Part shown: positions 1 through 7,008 of the stretch, piece after piece
Position numbering within the stretch: the stretch's first letter is position 1
Layout of the letters: every line of letters begins with the position of its first letter
Origin: Marinimicrococcus sp033875255
GTDB lineage: Bacteria > Pseudomonadota > Alphaproteobacteria > Geminicoccales > Geminicoccaceae
Assembly (NCBI GenBank): GCA_033875255.1
Contig: JAWZSN010000043.1
Location: forward strand, 1 to 17,347
Direction of reading: 5' to 3'
DNA: 17,347 nucleotides
Notes under the pieces: model-generated
Database searches by the model: none
What the model was told of the DNA's origin: nothing
What the model saw: the letters and a program-made list of their open reading frames with translations, nothing else
Made by a program: the position numbers and the translations under genes

Positions 1-39
1 TATCCTCGCGCTCCCCCTCTCCAACCGCGCGAGGAAGCC

Positions 40-870
40 ATGGAGACTGCCGAGCATCCTGGGGACACCGTCACCTTTCGGCCGCGGTCGCTCATGGTGG
101 CGTGGGCGGGGGAGGATCTGGCGCGGGCCGAGGGGCTGCGGGACAGTCTGCGGTGGCGCTACGATCCGCGCTGTGCGGTCGAGGTGCACTGGGGGCGGGA
201 GATGATCTTCGCGATGCACCGGCAGGAGCGGCTGCGGGGCCTGGAGCTGCAGTGCGAGGAGCGGGCGGCGGTGTGTCCGGTGGAGGAACGGCGGTCGGTG
301 GCGGAGCAGGCGAGGATCTGGGGCCAGACGCGGCGGCGGGCGCGGCAGGATTACGGCTTCGCCAAGATCGAGCTGGCGGCGCTGATCGAGCAGCGCGAGG
401 TGCTGGTGGCCTCGCAGAGCTGGCCCGGCTACTTGCATGGGCTGTGTCGCGACAAGAGCGTGGCGCGGGCAGAAGCCCGGGAGCGCATGGCCGAGCCGGG
501 GCACGATCCGGCCGGCGATCCCGATCCGAAGAACCCGGTCTTCGTCGATCCCGAGGGCAGCGCCTTCATCGACGCCATCGAGGGTGAAGGTGGCGGCTTC
601 GATGCGGCGGAGGCGTGGGACGGGGAAGGCACGGCGGAGGGCGCGTCCGCTTGCGGCAAAGACGAACCCGACGCACCCCCGTCTCCCGGCCCGAGCCCGT
701 GGCGCACGCGCTGCCGCATGGCCCGCGCCGCCGGCCCCGCGCCGGAGCTCGACCCTTCGGCGCCGCTTTGCCGCGGTAAAGTCGAGCCCGAGAAGCGGCA
801 GGGCGGACCGGGGGCCGTGCACCCGCTACCCGCGCTTCGTGCGCCACGGCCGGCATCAACCTTCCGTTAA
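40..870 (+). CDS. Unrecognised protein, left copy of a duplicated gene
   Basis: I do not recognise this 276-residue protein. It starts at ATG after a good GAGGAAG ribosome site. It has no clear signal peptide or membrane segment. The middle (about residues 52-150) is rich in Arg, Glu and Gln and looks helical, with a few cysteines; after it comes a conserved stretch with PDPKNPVFVDPEGSAFID near residues 162-179, then a low-complexity Pro/Asp-rich tail. A close homologue lies at the right edge on the opposite strand; the shared part is nearly identical from MIFAMHRQERLR to the RGKVEPE segment. The two copies differ at the C-terminus: the right copy stops soon after with PEPAAD, whereas this copy continues for about 22 residues and ends on a TAA inside the adjacent repeat, as if a small deletion removed the original stop. 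The conserved protein sequence between copies supports real coding. Function unknown. Confidence 0.7.
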   Translation: METAEHPGDTVTFRPRSLMVAWAGEDLARAEGLRDSLRWRYDPRCAVEVHWGREMIFAMHRQERLRGLELQCEERAAVCPVEERRSVAEQARIWGQTRRRARQDYGFAKIELAALIEQREVLVASQSWPGYLHGLCRDKSVARAEARERMAEPGHDPAGDPDPKNPVFVDPEGSAFIDAIEGEGGGFDAAEAWDGEGTAEGASACGKDEPDAPPSPGPSPWRTRCRMARAAGPAPELDPSAPLCRGKVEPEKRQGGPGAVHPLPALRAPRPASTFR

Positions 871-1001
871 TGTGACCTGGCACCATTTCACGCCGGTTAA
901 CGGCGCTGCGGCCGCGGAAAACTTGAACCCGAGCCCGCCGCAGGCCAACAGAAGGGAGAGAGAAAAAGCCGCGCGCAGCGCCCGCGGAGCGATCTGCTTC
1001 A
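843..1001 (-). repeat. Single unit of the dispersed repeat (left, inverted)
   Basis: On the minus strand this stretch matches, almost base for base over most of its length, the 173-bp units found at 16341-16757 on the plus strand. It contains the GC-rich dyad with T-run, the block CTGCGGCGGGCTCGGGTTC, and a core dyad (865-902) whose arms CGTTAA and TTAACG flank a conserved GTGACCTGGCACC block. One end runs into the stop codon of the metallophosphoesterase gene and the other end supplies the stop codon of the left hypothetical gene. Family and function unknown; it resembles a REP-like or intergenic mosaic repeat. Confidence 0.75.
963..987 (-). terminator. Candidate intrinsic terminator of the metallophosphoesterase gene
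   Basis: Read on the minus strand, CCGCG and CGCGG arms (983-987 and 969-973) enclose a GC-rich loop and are followed by one C and five T residues. It lies 11 bases past the stop codon of the metallophosphoesterase gene in the right orientation. The hairpin is part of the dispersed repeat, so the repeat may serve as a portable terminator. Confidence 0.5.
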
Positions 1002-1838
1002 GCCCGCCGCGAGCGTGAGGAGAGCGATCTCGGGCGGGACGCCGAAGCGGACGGGCAGGCCGCTGGTGCCGATGCCGCCGCTGACATAGAGGAAGCGGCC
1101 GGCGTCGCGGTGGAGGCCCAGCGCCATGTGGCGGGGCAGGCTGCTCATGGTCACCGGGGGGCCGAGGCCGGGGATGCGGACCTGGCCGCCGTGGGTGTGG
1201 CCGGCGACGGTGAGGGCGACGTGTGGCGGCAGGCGGGGAAAGACGTCCGGGACGTGGCTCAGCAGGATGGCGGGCAGCTCGCCGGAGAGCGCTGCAAGGG
1301 TCCGGCCGATGGCGGCGCGGCCGCTGCGCATGCAGCCGATGCCGGCGATCTCGAAGGGGTGGTTGCCGTGGAGGTGGCGCACCACGCGGTTCTGCAGCAC
1401 CTCTATGCCGACCCGCTCGAGCCCCTCGCGGACGCGCCAGCCGCCGGCCGCGTGGTCATGGTTGCCGAGGACGGCGAAGGTCGGTCGGACAGTGAGCGGC
1501 GCCAGCGCGCGCATGATGGCGTCGATCTCCAGCGGTCGCACGAAGCGGGTGCCGGTGCTGATGAAATCGCCTGGCAGCAGGACGATGTCCGGCTCCTCCG
1601 CCATGAGCCGGGCGACGATGCGGGCGATGCGCGGGGCGGTGACGTGCGGCCAGGCGGCGTGGAGGTCGGAGAGCACGCCGATCCGCAGCGTGCCGTGCTC
1701 CCGGCGCCAGAGGGCCGGGCGGAGCTCGTGGCGCACCACGCGCAGGCGCCGTGGCTCGATCCAGCCGGCATAAGCGGCGAGGCCGGCGCCGGCGAGGCCC
1801 ATTCCCGCCAGTCCCAGTGCGGCGAGGCCGCCTATCAC
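999..1838 (-). CDS. Calcineurin-like metallophosphoesterase (YkuE/YaeI type)
   Basis: A 279-residue metal-dependent phosphoesterase. I chose the GTG start because it overlaps the TGA of the upstream fumarase gene (GTGA), which indicates translational coupling; reading further upstream in this frame only gives the antisense-like shadow of the fumarase. Residues 1-24 form one hydrophobic Gly/Ala/Leu segment, probably a membrane anchor with the enzyme outside the cytoplasm. All binuclear metal-site motifs are present: SDLH (D58, H60), PGD (D91), GNHDH (N126, H127), LSHVPD (H195) and GHTHGG (H214, H216). Relatives act on membrane or lipid phosphodiesters, or on general substrates; the true substrate cannot be read from the sequence. 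It is the second gene of a fumarase-phosphoesterase operon and ends at the dispersed repeat. Confidence 0.88.
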   Translation of the reverse strand: MIGGLAALGLAGMGLAGAGLAAYAGWIEPRRLRVVRHELRPALWRREHGTLRIGVLSDLHAAWPHVTAPRIARIVARLMAEEPDIVLLPGDFISTGTRFVRPLEIDAIMRALAPLTVRPTFAVLGNHDHAAGGWRVREGLERVGIEVLQNRVVRHLHGNHPFEIAGIGCMRSGRAAIGRTLAALSGELPAILLSHVPDVFPRLPPHVALTVAGHTHGGQVRIPGLGPPVTMSSLPRHMALGLHRDAGRFLYVSGGIGTSGLPVRFGVPPEIALLTLAAG

Positions 1839-3445
1839 CGCCGTGCGGTGTAGAAATCGTTGCCCTTGTCGTCGGTGACGAGGAAGGCCGGCAGGTCCTC
1901 CACCTCGATCCGCCAGACCGCCTCCATGCCGAACTCCTCGTAGGCGATGGTCTCCACCTTGCGGATCATGTCGCGGCCGACCCTGGCCGCCGCCCCGCCG
2001 ATGGTGGCGAGGTAGAAGCCGCCATGCCGCCTGCAGCTCTCGGCCACCTCGCGGGCCCGGTTGCCCTTGGCAAGCGTGACCAGCGAGCCGCCGGCCGCCT
2101 GGAGCTCGGGGATGTAGGGGTCCATGCGGGCGGCGGTGGTGGGGCCGAAGGCGCCCGAGGCGAAGCCCTCCGGCGTCCTGGCCGGTCCTGCGTAGTAGAT
2201 GGGGTGCCGGCACATCCAGTCCGGCAGCGGCCGGCCGGCGGCGAGCAGCTTCGAGAGCTCGGCATGGACGAGGTCGCGGGCGACGACGAGCGGGCCCGAG
2301 AGCAGCACCGGCGCTCCCACCTCGAGCCTCGAGAGGGCGGCGCGGATCGCGTCCATGGGCTGGCACAGGTCGATGCGCACGGCCTCGCCGGCGCCGGCCT
2401 CCGCCTCGGGGAGGAAGCGCGCCGGATCGGTCTCGAGCTGCTCGAGGAACACGCCCTCGCCAGTGATCTTGCCGCGGATCTGCCGGTCGGCGGAGCAGGA
2501 GACGCCCATGCCCACCGGCAACGAGCCGTTGTGCCGCGGCAGGCGGATCACCCGGACATCGTGGCAGAAATGCCGGCCGCCGAACTGGGCGCCGGTGTGC
2601 ATGGCGCGGGTGAGCTCCAGCACCTGCTCCTCGAGCGCCACGTCGCGGAAGGCGCGGCCCCCGGCGCTGCCGGTGGTGGGGAGCGTGTCGAGATGGCGGC
2701 AGCTCGCGAGCTTCACCGTCTTGAGGGTCATCTCGGCACTCAGCCCGCCGATCACCAGCGCCAGGTGGTAGGGCGGGCAGGCGGCGGTGCCGAGCGTGCG
2801 GATCTTCTCGTCGAGGAAGGCCAGCAGCCGCTCGGGCTCGAGGATCCGGCGGGTCTCCTGGAAGAGATAGGTCTTGTTGGCCGAGCCGCCGCCCTTGGCC
2901 ACGAACAGGAACTCGAAGGCCTCGCCGGGCCCGGCCATGATCTCGATCTGGGCGGGCAGGTTGGAGCCGGTGTTGCGCTCCTCGTACATGGAGAGCGGGG
3001 CGAGCTGGCTGTAGCGCAGGTTGCGCGTCGCCCAGGTGCGCTGGATCCCGGCGGAGAGCGCCGCCTCGTCCTCTCCGCCGGTGAGCACCCGCTCGCCCTT
3101 CTTGCCCAGCACGATGGCGGTGCCGGTGTCCTGGCAGCTCGGGAACTGGCGGGCCGAGGCGATCACCGCGTTCTTGAGGAGCTCGAGCGCCACGAACCGG
3201 TCGTTGGCGGAGGAGAGCGGATCCTCGAGGATGGCGCGCAGCTGCGCCAGATGGCCGGGGCTGAAGAGATGCGAGACGTCGGCGAACGCGGTCTCGGCGA
3301 GCGCCGAGAGTGCCTCGGGGGCCACCTCGAGAAAGCGCCGGCCGGCGAGGTCCAGCACCCGCACGCCCTCGGTCTCGAGCCGGCGCCAGGTCGTCTCCTC
3401 CGGGCCGGGCTGGAAGATCGGGCGGAAGGCTCCGGTATCGCTCAT
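1835..3445 (-). CDS. fumA: Class I fumarate hydratase (oxygen-sensitive [4Fe-4S], FumA/FumB type)
   Basis: A 536-residue class I hydro-lyase that interconverts fumarate and malate. I chose the ATG giving MSDTGAF, 19 codons inside the longest frame, because AGGAG lies 11 bases upstream of it. The three cluster cysteines stand at C104 (PSCQDTGTA), C223 (AACPPYH) and C317 (VSCSADRQ), one residue off the positions known for E. coli FumA, so spacing is fully conserved. Substrate-side motifs such as YEERNTGSNLPA, GGGSANK and HNGSLPVG are intact, and the C-terminal domain ends with KGNDFYTARR. Length matches the family (about 540-550). Class I enzymes can also hydrate mesaconate, tartrate or related diacids, and the CaiB-type CoA-transferase across the divergent gap makes a mesaconase role possible, but this is inference. 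Stop codon overlaps the next gene. Confidence 0.93.
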   Translation of the reverse strand: MSDTGAFRPIFQPGPEETTWRRLETEGVRVLDLAGRRFLEVAPEALSALAETAFADVSHLFSPGHLAQLRAILEDPLSSANDRFVALELLKNAVIASARQFPSCQDTGTAIVLGKKGERVLTGGEDEAALSAGIQRTWATRNLRYSQLAPLSMYEERNTGSNLPAQIEIMAGPGEAFEFLFVAKGGGSANKTYLFQETRRILEPERLLAFLDEKIRTLGTAACPPYHLALVIGGLSAEMTLKTVKLASCRHLDTLPTTGSAGGRAFRDVALEEQVLELTRAMHTGAQFGGRHFCHDVRVIRLPRHNGSLPVGMGVSCSADRQIRGKITGEGVFLEQLETDPARFLPEAEAGAGEAVRIDLCQPMDAIRAALSRLEVGAPVLLSGPLVVARDLVHAELSKLLAAGRPLPDWMCRHPIYYAGPARTPEGFASGAFGPTTAARMDPYIPELQAAGGSLVTLAKGNRAREVAESCRRHGGFYLATIGGAAARVGRDMIRKVETIAYEEFGMEAVWRIEVEDLPAFLVTDDKGNDFYTARR

Positions 3446-3537
3446 GGCTGGGCTCGCTCCTCGGGCAGGGGCTTGCGGTGGGCGCGCACTCGCGGCAACC
3501 ACGTGGCTGATAGCACGGCAGCAGGGAAGATGGCGCG
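3446..3537. promoter_or_regulatory. Divergent intergenic region between fumarase and CoA-transferase
   Basis: The 92-base gap must hold promoters for both directions unless one gene is leaderless. It contains an 8-bp perfect palindrome CCACGTGG at 3499-3506, roughly central, a possible operator. On the minus strand TGCTATCAG resembles an extended -10, without a good -35. I found no convincing promoter towards the CoA-transferase. Confidence 0.3.
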
Positions 3538-4659
3538 GTGAGCAGCGATCTCGAAGGCATCATGGTGGTGTCGCTGGAGCAGGCGGTGGCGGCTCCCTAT
3601 GCCGCCCGCTGCCTCGCCGACGCCGGCGCCAGGGTCGTCAAGGTGGAGCGCCACGAGGGCGATTTCGCGCGCGGCTACGACCGCTACGTTGAGGGCCTCT
3701 CGGCCAATTTCGTGTGGCTCAACCGCGGCAAGGAGTCGCTGCGCCTCGACCTCAAGGACCCGGCCGACATGGCGCTGCTCGGCCGCATGCTGGAGAAGGC
3801 CGACGTCTTCATCCAGAACCTGGCGCCGGGCGCCACGACGCGGCTGGGCATCGGCTCGGCGGCCCTGCGCGAGCGCCATCCGCGGCTCATCACCTGCGAC
3901 ATCAGCGGCTACGGCGAGGATGGCCCGTTCCGGGACCTCAAGGCCTACGACTTCCTCGTCCAGGCCGAGAGCGGCCTCGCCTCGGTGAACGGGATCGGCG
4001 AGGAGAGCACGCGGGTGGGCGTCTCGGTCTGCGACATCGCCGCCGGCATGACCGCGGCCCAGGCGATCTTCCGCGCCCTCTTCGCCCGCGAGCGCACCGG
4101 CCAGGGCCGGGCCATCCAGGTCTCGCTGTTCCACGCCATCGGCGACTGGATGAACGTTCCCTATCTCACTTTTGCCTATGGAGGGCACGTCCCCGCCCGG
4201 CTCGGGCTGCACCACCCCACCATCGCCCCCTACGGCTCCTATACCTGCGGCGACGGCAAGGCCGTGCTCATCGCCATCCAGAACGAGCGGGAATGGGTGC
4301 GGCTGTGCGAGGCGGTGCTGGGCCGGCCGGAGATCGCCGCCGATCCGCGCTTTTCATCAAATCCGGCGCGGGTGGAGAACCGCGTTGCACTCGACGTGGC
4401 CGTGGGCGGGGCGTTCGCAGCCCTCGACCGCGAGGCGGTGGTGGCGCGGCTGGAGGCGGCGAAGATCGCCTATGGGCGGCTGAGCACCCTCGACGACCTC
4501 GTGCGCCACCCGCAGAACCAGCTCGTCCACGTCGCCACCGATGCGGGCGAGGTGACGCTGCTCGGTCCCGGCGCCCGCATCGCCGGCGAGAGCCCCGCCT
4601 ATGGCAAGGTGCCGGCCCTGGGCGAGCACGACGAGGCGCTCAGGGCCGAGTTCGGCTGA
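3538..4659 (+). CDS. CaiB/BaiF family CoA-transferase (class III)
   Basis: A 373-residue class III CoA-transferase that moves CoA between a thioester and a free carboxylic acid. The start is a GTG with AGGGAAG upstream; the ATG eight bases earlier is in another frame and stops at once. Family features in order: N-terminal Rossmann-like region with GARVVKVERHEGDFAR, the NRGKESLRLDLKDP strand-turn, IQNLAPGA (residues 92-99), DISGYGEDGP (121-130), and the catalytic aspartate D166 in SVCDIAAGM. The C-terminal half with HHPTIAPYGSYTCGDG and ENRVALD completes the interlocked fold. Substrate is not determined by sequence alone; relatives use formyl-, carnitinyl-, succinyl-, mesaconyl- or itaconyl-CoA. 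Divergence from a class I fumarase hints at a dicarboxylate such as mesaconate or succinate. Confidence 0.88.
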   Translation: MSSDLEGIMVVSLEQAVAAPYAARCLADAGARVVKVERHEGDFARGYDRYVEGLSANFVWLNRGKESLRLDLKDPADMALLGRMLEKADVFIQNLAPGATTRLGIGSAALRERHPRLITCDISGYGEDGPFRDLKAYDFLVQAESGLASVNGIGEESTRVGVSVCDIAAGMTAAQAIFRALFARERTGQGRAIQVSLFHAIGDWMNVPYLTFAYGGHVPARLGLHHPTIAPYGSYTCGDGKAVLIAIQNEREWVRLCEAVLGRPEIAADPRFSSNPARVENRVALDVAVGGAFAALDREAVVARLEAAKIAYGRLSTLDDLVRHPQNQLVHVATDAGEVTLLGPGARIAGESPAYGKVPALGEHDEALRAEFG

Positions 4660-4943
4660 GGCGTCACGCGCGGGGCATGTCCGGGAAGAGCTCGATGCCG
4701 AGCTGCAGACCGAGGCCAACAAGCGCCCCGGGCCGGTGGCGGTCGAACAGGTGGCCAAGGTGCCCGGGCCAGCAAGCCGGAGCCGGTTCTGCGCCGCGCC
4801 GCCGCCGGTGGCTTGCCGCCTGACATGCTCGCCAGCATCCTCCAGCACGAAGCCGCCAGGGCAGAATGCGGCGGGCCGCTCCCGTCCAACCACATCGGCT
4901 AAACGTTATAATTCGACCTCATACCTGCCTTGCAGTGGGAAAC
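4660..4943. other. Gene-free stretch with possible degenerate coding remnant
   Basis: No intact gene is visible after the CoA-transferase. Two short stretches on the plus strand read like protein but sit in different frames: EELDAELQTEANKRPGP near 4684-4736 and LPPDMLASILQHEAARAECG near 4813-4872, the latter followed by a stop at 4900-4902. They may be remnants of one frameshifted gene or chance in GC-rich DNA. A perfect TATAAT at 4907-4912 lacks a good -35. Confidence 0.25.
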
Positions 4944-4972
4944 TTGACGCGCGCCCGCCGAGGGGGCATATC
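4944..4972 (+). promoter_or_regulatory. Candidate sigma-70 promoter of the met leader
   Basis: TTGACG (4944-4949) and CATATC (4967-4972) are separated by exactly 17 bases. A start of transcription near 4980 would place the SAM-II aptamer about 30 bases into the transcript, as expected for a riboswitch leader. Alternative: the TATAAT at 4907-4912, which has no good -35. Confidence 0.45.
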
Positions 4973-5007
4973 CCGGCTCGTGCCGAGGCGGCTTTGCTCG
5001 CCCAGGC

Positions 5008-5055
5008 GCCGCGGTGATTTACAGGTGTCTTGCGCCGCGAAACCAAACGCTAAGC
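5008..5055 (+). promoter_or_regulatory. SAM-II riboswitch (metA-type SAM aptamer)
   Basis: The sequence follows the SAM-II consensus remembered from alphaproteobacterial met genes. P1 is a perfect 5-bp stem, CGCGG (5010-5014) with CCGCG (5035-5039). Directly after the 5' arm comes the conserved TGATTTA (5015-5021), then CTTGC (5029-5033) before the 3' arm, then an A-rich stretch AAACCAAA and the conserved CGCTAA (5048-5053) that forms the pseudoknot side. Location ahead of the methionine importer fits SAM control. Unusual: the conserved end is not followed at once by a ribosome site for metN, which starts about 280 bases later; the first ribosome site downstream serves a small ORF at 5101. 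Confidence 0.8.
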
Positions 5056-5100
5056 GCCACGACGTCGCGGTCGTGGTCCTTGAAGCTCAAGAGGTCTGCG

Positions 5101-5187
5101 ATGACGTCCATGTCTGGCGCGCTCCGCGCCCCTGTTTCCGTTCCGTTTTCCGACATGTGCTGCATGCGTCCAGACGCACGCGGCTGA
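5101..5187 (+). CDS. Small Cys/Met-containing ORF in the met leader, possible leader peptide
   Basis: A 28-codon ORF starts with ATG six bases after AAGAGGT and ends with TGA. The peptide has four Met and two adjacent Cys, with the notable motif DMCCMRPDARG at its end. It lies about 45 bases after the SAM-II aptamer and 146 bases before metN. The codons for Cys-Cys-Met-Arg fall at and inside a hairpin whose arms are TGCGTC (5165-5170) and GACGCA (5173-5178), and a GC-rich hairpin with T-run follows at 5215-5239. This arrangement is what a translation-sensing leader peptide would show, where slow Cys or Met decoding changes RNA folding. Not similar to a protein I can name. Real translation is inference; the ribosome site and position are the visible support. 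Confidence 0.4.
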   Translation: MTSMSGALRAPVSVPFSDMCCMRPDARG

Positions 5188-5214
5188 GCCCGCGCGCGCT
5201 GCTGTCGCACTGAG

Positions 5215-5239
5215 GCCGGCCGCGGCCGGCGCAGCTTTT
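5215..5239 (+). terminator. Attenuator-like hairpin ahead of metN
   Basis: A perfect 16-bp palindrome (5215-5230), arms GCCGGC around CGCG, is followed by GCAGC and TTTT. It resembles an intrinsic terminator placed between the small ORF and metN. A competing stem, CGCGG (5179-5183) with CCGCG (5190-5194), covers the stop codon of the small ORF. Premature termination is inferred from shape only; the T-run is short. Confidence 0.4.
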
Positions 5240-5333
5240 CCTGGCGGATTCGCACCATGACCACGAGACATGCCCGTCTCGGCCGCGCGGCGGCCGGGCG
5301 GCGGCGTGCCGCGTTTTCCGGCGGAGTCGGTGT

Positions 5334-6374
5334 ATGATCAGACTAGAACAGCTCTCTCGCAGCTTCGCGGGTCCGCACGGCGCCGTGCCGGCCCTCGACG
5401 GCGTCGACCTCGGCATCGAGGCGGGCGAGATCTTCGGCATCATCGGTCGCAGCGGTGCCGGCAAGTCGACGCTCATACGCTGCATCAACCTGCTCGAGCG
5501 CCCCGATTCCGGCCGCGTGCTGGTCGACGGCGCCGACATCACGCGGCTTTCGCGGGCACAGCTCAATGCCGCCCGGCGCGGCATGGGTATGGTGTTCCAG
5601 CACTTCAACCTGCTGGCCTCGCGCACGGTCATGGGCAATGTCGCCTTCCCGCTGGAGATCGCCGGCGTCGAGCGGGCGCGGATCCGCGAGCGGGTGGAGG
5701 AGCTGCTGGAGCTGGTGGGCCTCGCCGACAAGCGCGACCAGTACCCCTCGCGGCTCTCGGGTGGCCAGAAACAGCGGGTGGGCATCGCCCGGGCGCTGGC
5801 GCACGCGCCCCGTATCCTGCTTTGCGACGAGGCGACCTCGGCGCTCGACCCCGAGACCACCGGCCAGATCCTCGAGCTGCTGCGCTCGCTGCGCGACCGG
5901 CTGGAGCTCACCGTGGTGCTGATCACCCACGAGATGGGGGTGGTCCAAGCGGTAGCTGACCGGGTGGCGGTGATGGAGCGCGGCCGCATCATCGAGCAGG
6001 GCCGAGTGTTCGACGTCTTCACCCGCCCGAAGGAAGCGCTCACCCGGCGCTTCGTGCGCGAGGTGATCGACCAGGAGCTGCCTGCCGAGCTCGAGGCGCG
6101 GGTGCCGGAGGGCAGCACGATCTTGCGCGTCCTCTTCACCGGCCCCAACGCCTGCCGGCCGGTGATCGCCGAGGCCGCGCGCCGCTTCGGCGTCGACTTC
6201 AACGTGCTGCATGGCCGCATCGACGAGATCCGCGGCGAGCCGTTCGGCACCATGGCGCTGGCCACCGATGCCGCTCTTGAGCGGCTGGCCCCGGCGGCAG
6301 CGTGGATGCGTTCTTTGGGACTCGAGGTGGAGGAGGTGGCCCATGTCGCCGCAGCTCGTCGATCTGCTGCTTAA
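5334..6374 (+). CDS. metN: Methionine ABC importer, ATP-binding subunit MetN
   Basis: A 346-residue ATPase that powers uptake of D- and L-methionine with MetI and MetQ. The ABC signature elements are complete: Walker A GRSGAGKST (residues 38-46), Q-loop Q89, signature LSGGQKQR (141-148), Walker B ILLCDE (161-166) and switch H199. The C-terminal part from about residue 260 is the NIL domain (ILRVLFTGPNACRPVIAEAA), which in E. coli MetN binds cytoplasmic methionine and inhibits transport. Length equals the family norm (about 343). GGAG stands about a dozen bases ahead of the ATG. The gene overlaps metI by 32 bases. Upstream lies the SAM-II/small-ORF leader, so expression should fall when SAM is abundant. 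Confidence 0.96.
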   Translation: MIRLEQLSRSFAGPHGAVPALDGVDLGIEAGEIFGIIGRSGAGKSTLIRCINLLERPDSGRVLVDGADITRLSRAQLNAARRGMGMVFQHFNLLASRTVMGNVAFPLEIAGVERARIRERVEELLELVGLADKRDQYPSRLSGGQKQRVGIARALAHAPRILLCDEATSALDPETTGQILELLRSLRDRLELTVVLITHEMGVVQAVADRVAVMERGRIIEQGRVFDVFTRPKEALTRRFVREVIDQELPAELEARVPEGSTILRVLFTGPNACRPVIAEAARRFGVDFNVLHGRIDEIRGEPFGTMALATDAALERLAPAAAWMRSLGLEVEEVAHVAAARRSAA

Positions 6375-6996
6375 GGGCTTTTGGGAAACTCTGATGATGG
6401 TGGGTCTGGCGGGCGGCATCGCGGTGCTGGCGGGCCTGCCGCTTGCCCTGCTGCTGCTCACCACCGGCCGCGGCCATCTGTGTGCCAGCCCGTGGCTCAA
6501 CCGCGTGCTCGGCATGGTGGTCAACGCCACCCGCTCGACGCCCTTCATCATCCTTCTGGTAGCGATCGTGCCGTTCACGCGGCTGATCGTCGGCAGCTCG
6601 ATCGGTACGGCGGCAGCGGTGGTGCCGCTGGCCATCGCCGCCACCGCTTTCATCGCCCGGCTCTTCGAGCAGGCGCTGCGGGAGGTCGACCGCGGGCTCG
6701 TCGAGGCGGCCCAGGCGATGGGTGCGACCCGCCGGCAGATCATCCTCAAGGTCCTGATCCCCGAGGCCCTGCCCGGCCTGATCGCCGCCGTCACCGTGAC
6801 GCTGGTGAGCCTCGTGGGCTACTCCGCCATGGCCGGTGCCGTGGGCGGCGGCGGGCTCGGCGATCTGGGCATCCGTTTCGGCTACCAGCGCTTCATGCCG
6901 GAGGTCATGGCGATCGTCGTGCTCTCGCTGGTGCTGTTCGTCCAGGCCCTCCAGTCGGCGGGCGACCTGCTCGTCCGCCGTCTCTCCCGCAAGTAG
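6343..6996 (+). CDS. metI: Methionine ABC importer, permease subunit MetI
   Basis: A 217-residue inner-membrane permease, the same length as E. coli MetI; two copies form the channel bound by MetN. I chose the ATG at MSPQLVDLLL because GGAGGAGGTGG lies just upstream and because it starts on the first membrane-proximal helix; the longer reading frame upstream is a shadow of metN. About five hydrophobic segments are visible (near residues 17-40, 53-80, 85-107, 145-170, 185-205). The EAA coupling loop EAAQAMGATRRQIILKVLIP (121-140) contacts the ATPase. GYSAMAGAVGGGGLGDLGIR is typical of MetI. It overlaps the metN end and is followed after 12 bases by metQ. Confidence 0.95.
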   Translation: MSPQLVDLLLKGFWETLMMVGLAGGIAVLAGLPLALLLLTTGRGHLCASPWLNRVLGMVVNATRSTPFIILLVAIVPFTRLIVGSSIGTAAAVVPLAIAATAFIARLFEQALREVDRGLVEAAQAMGATRRQIILKVLIPEALPGLIAAVTVTLVSLVGYSAMAGAVGGGGLGDLGIRFGYQRFMPEVMAIVVLSLVLFVQALQSAGDLLVRRLSRK

Positions 6997-7008
6997 AGGA
7001 AGCTTCGC

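Noticed and set aside
1751..3541. A 596-residue plus-strand frame over the fumarase
   Set aside because: The minus-strand fumarase has all three cluster cysteines at conserved spacing; this frame is its antisense shadow.
1839..3563. A minus-strand reading frame continuing upstream of the metallophosphoesterase and giving an 854-residue fusion
   Set aside because: Upstream of the GTG it only reads fumarase DNA in another frame, with Arg/Pro/Gly-rich low-complexity protein and no motifs.
4907..4912. Perfect TATAAT as the met promoter
   Set aside because: No acceptable -35 at 16-18 bases upstream; the TTGACG/CATATC pair at 4944-4972 is better placed for the riboswitch.
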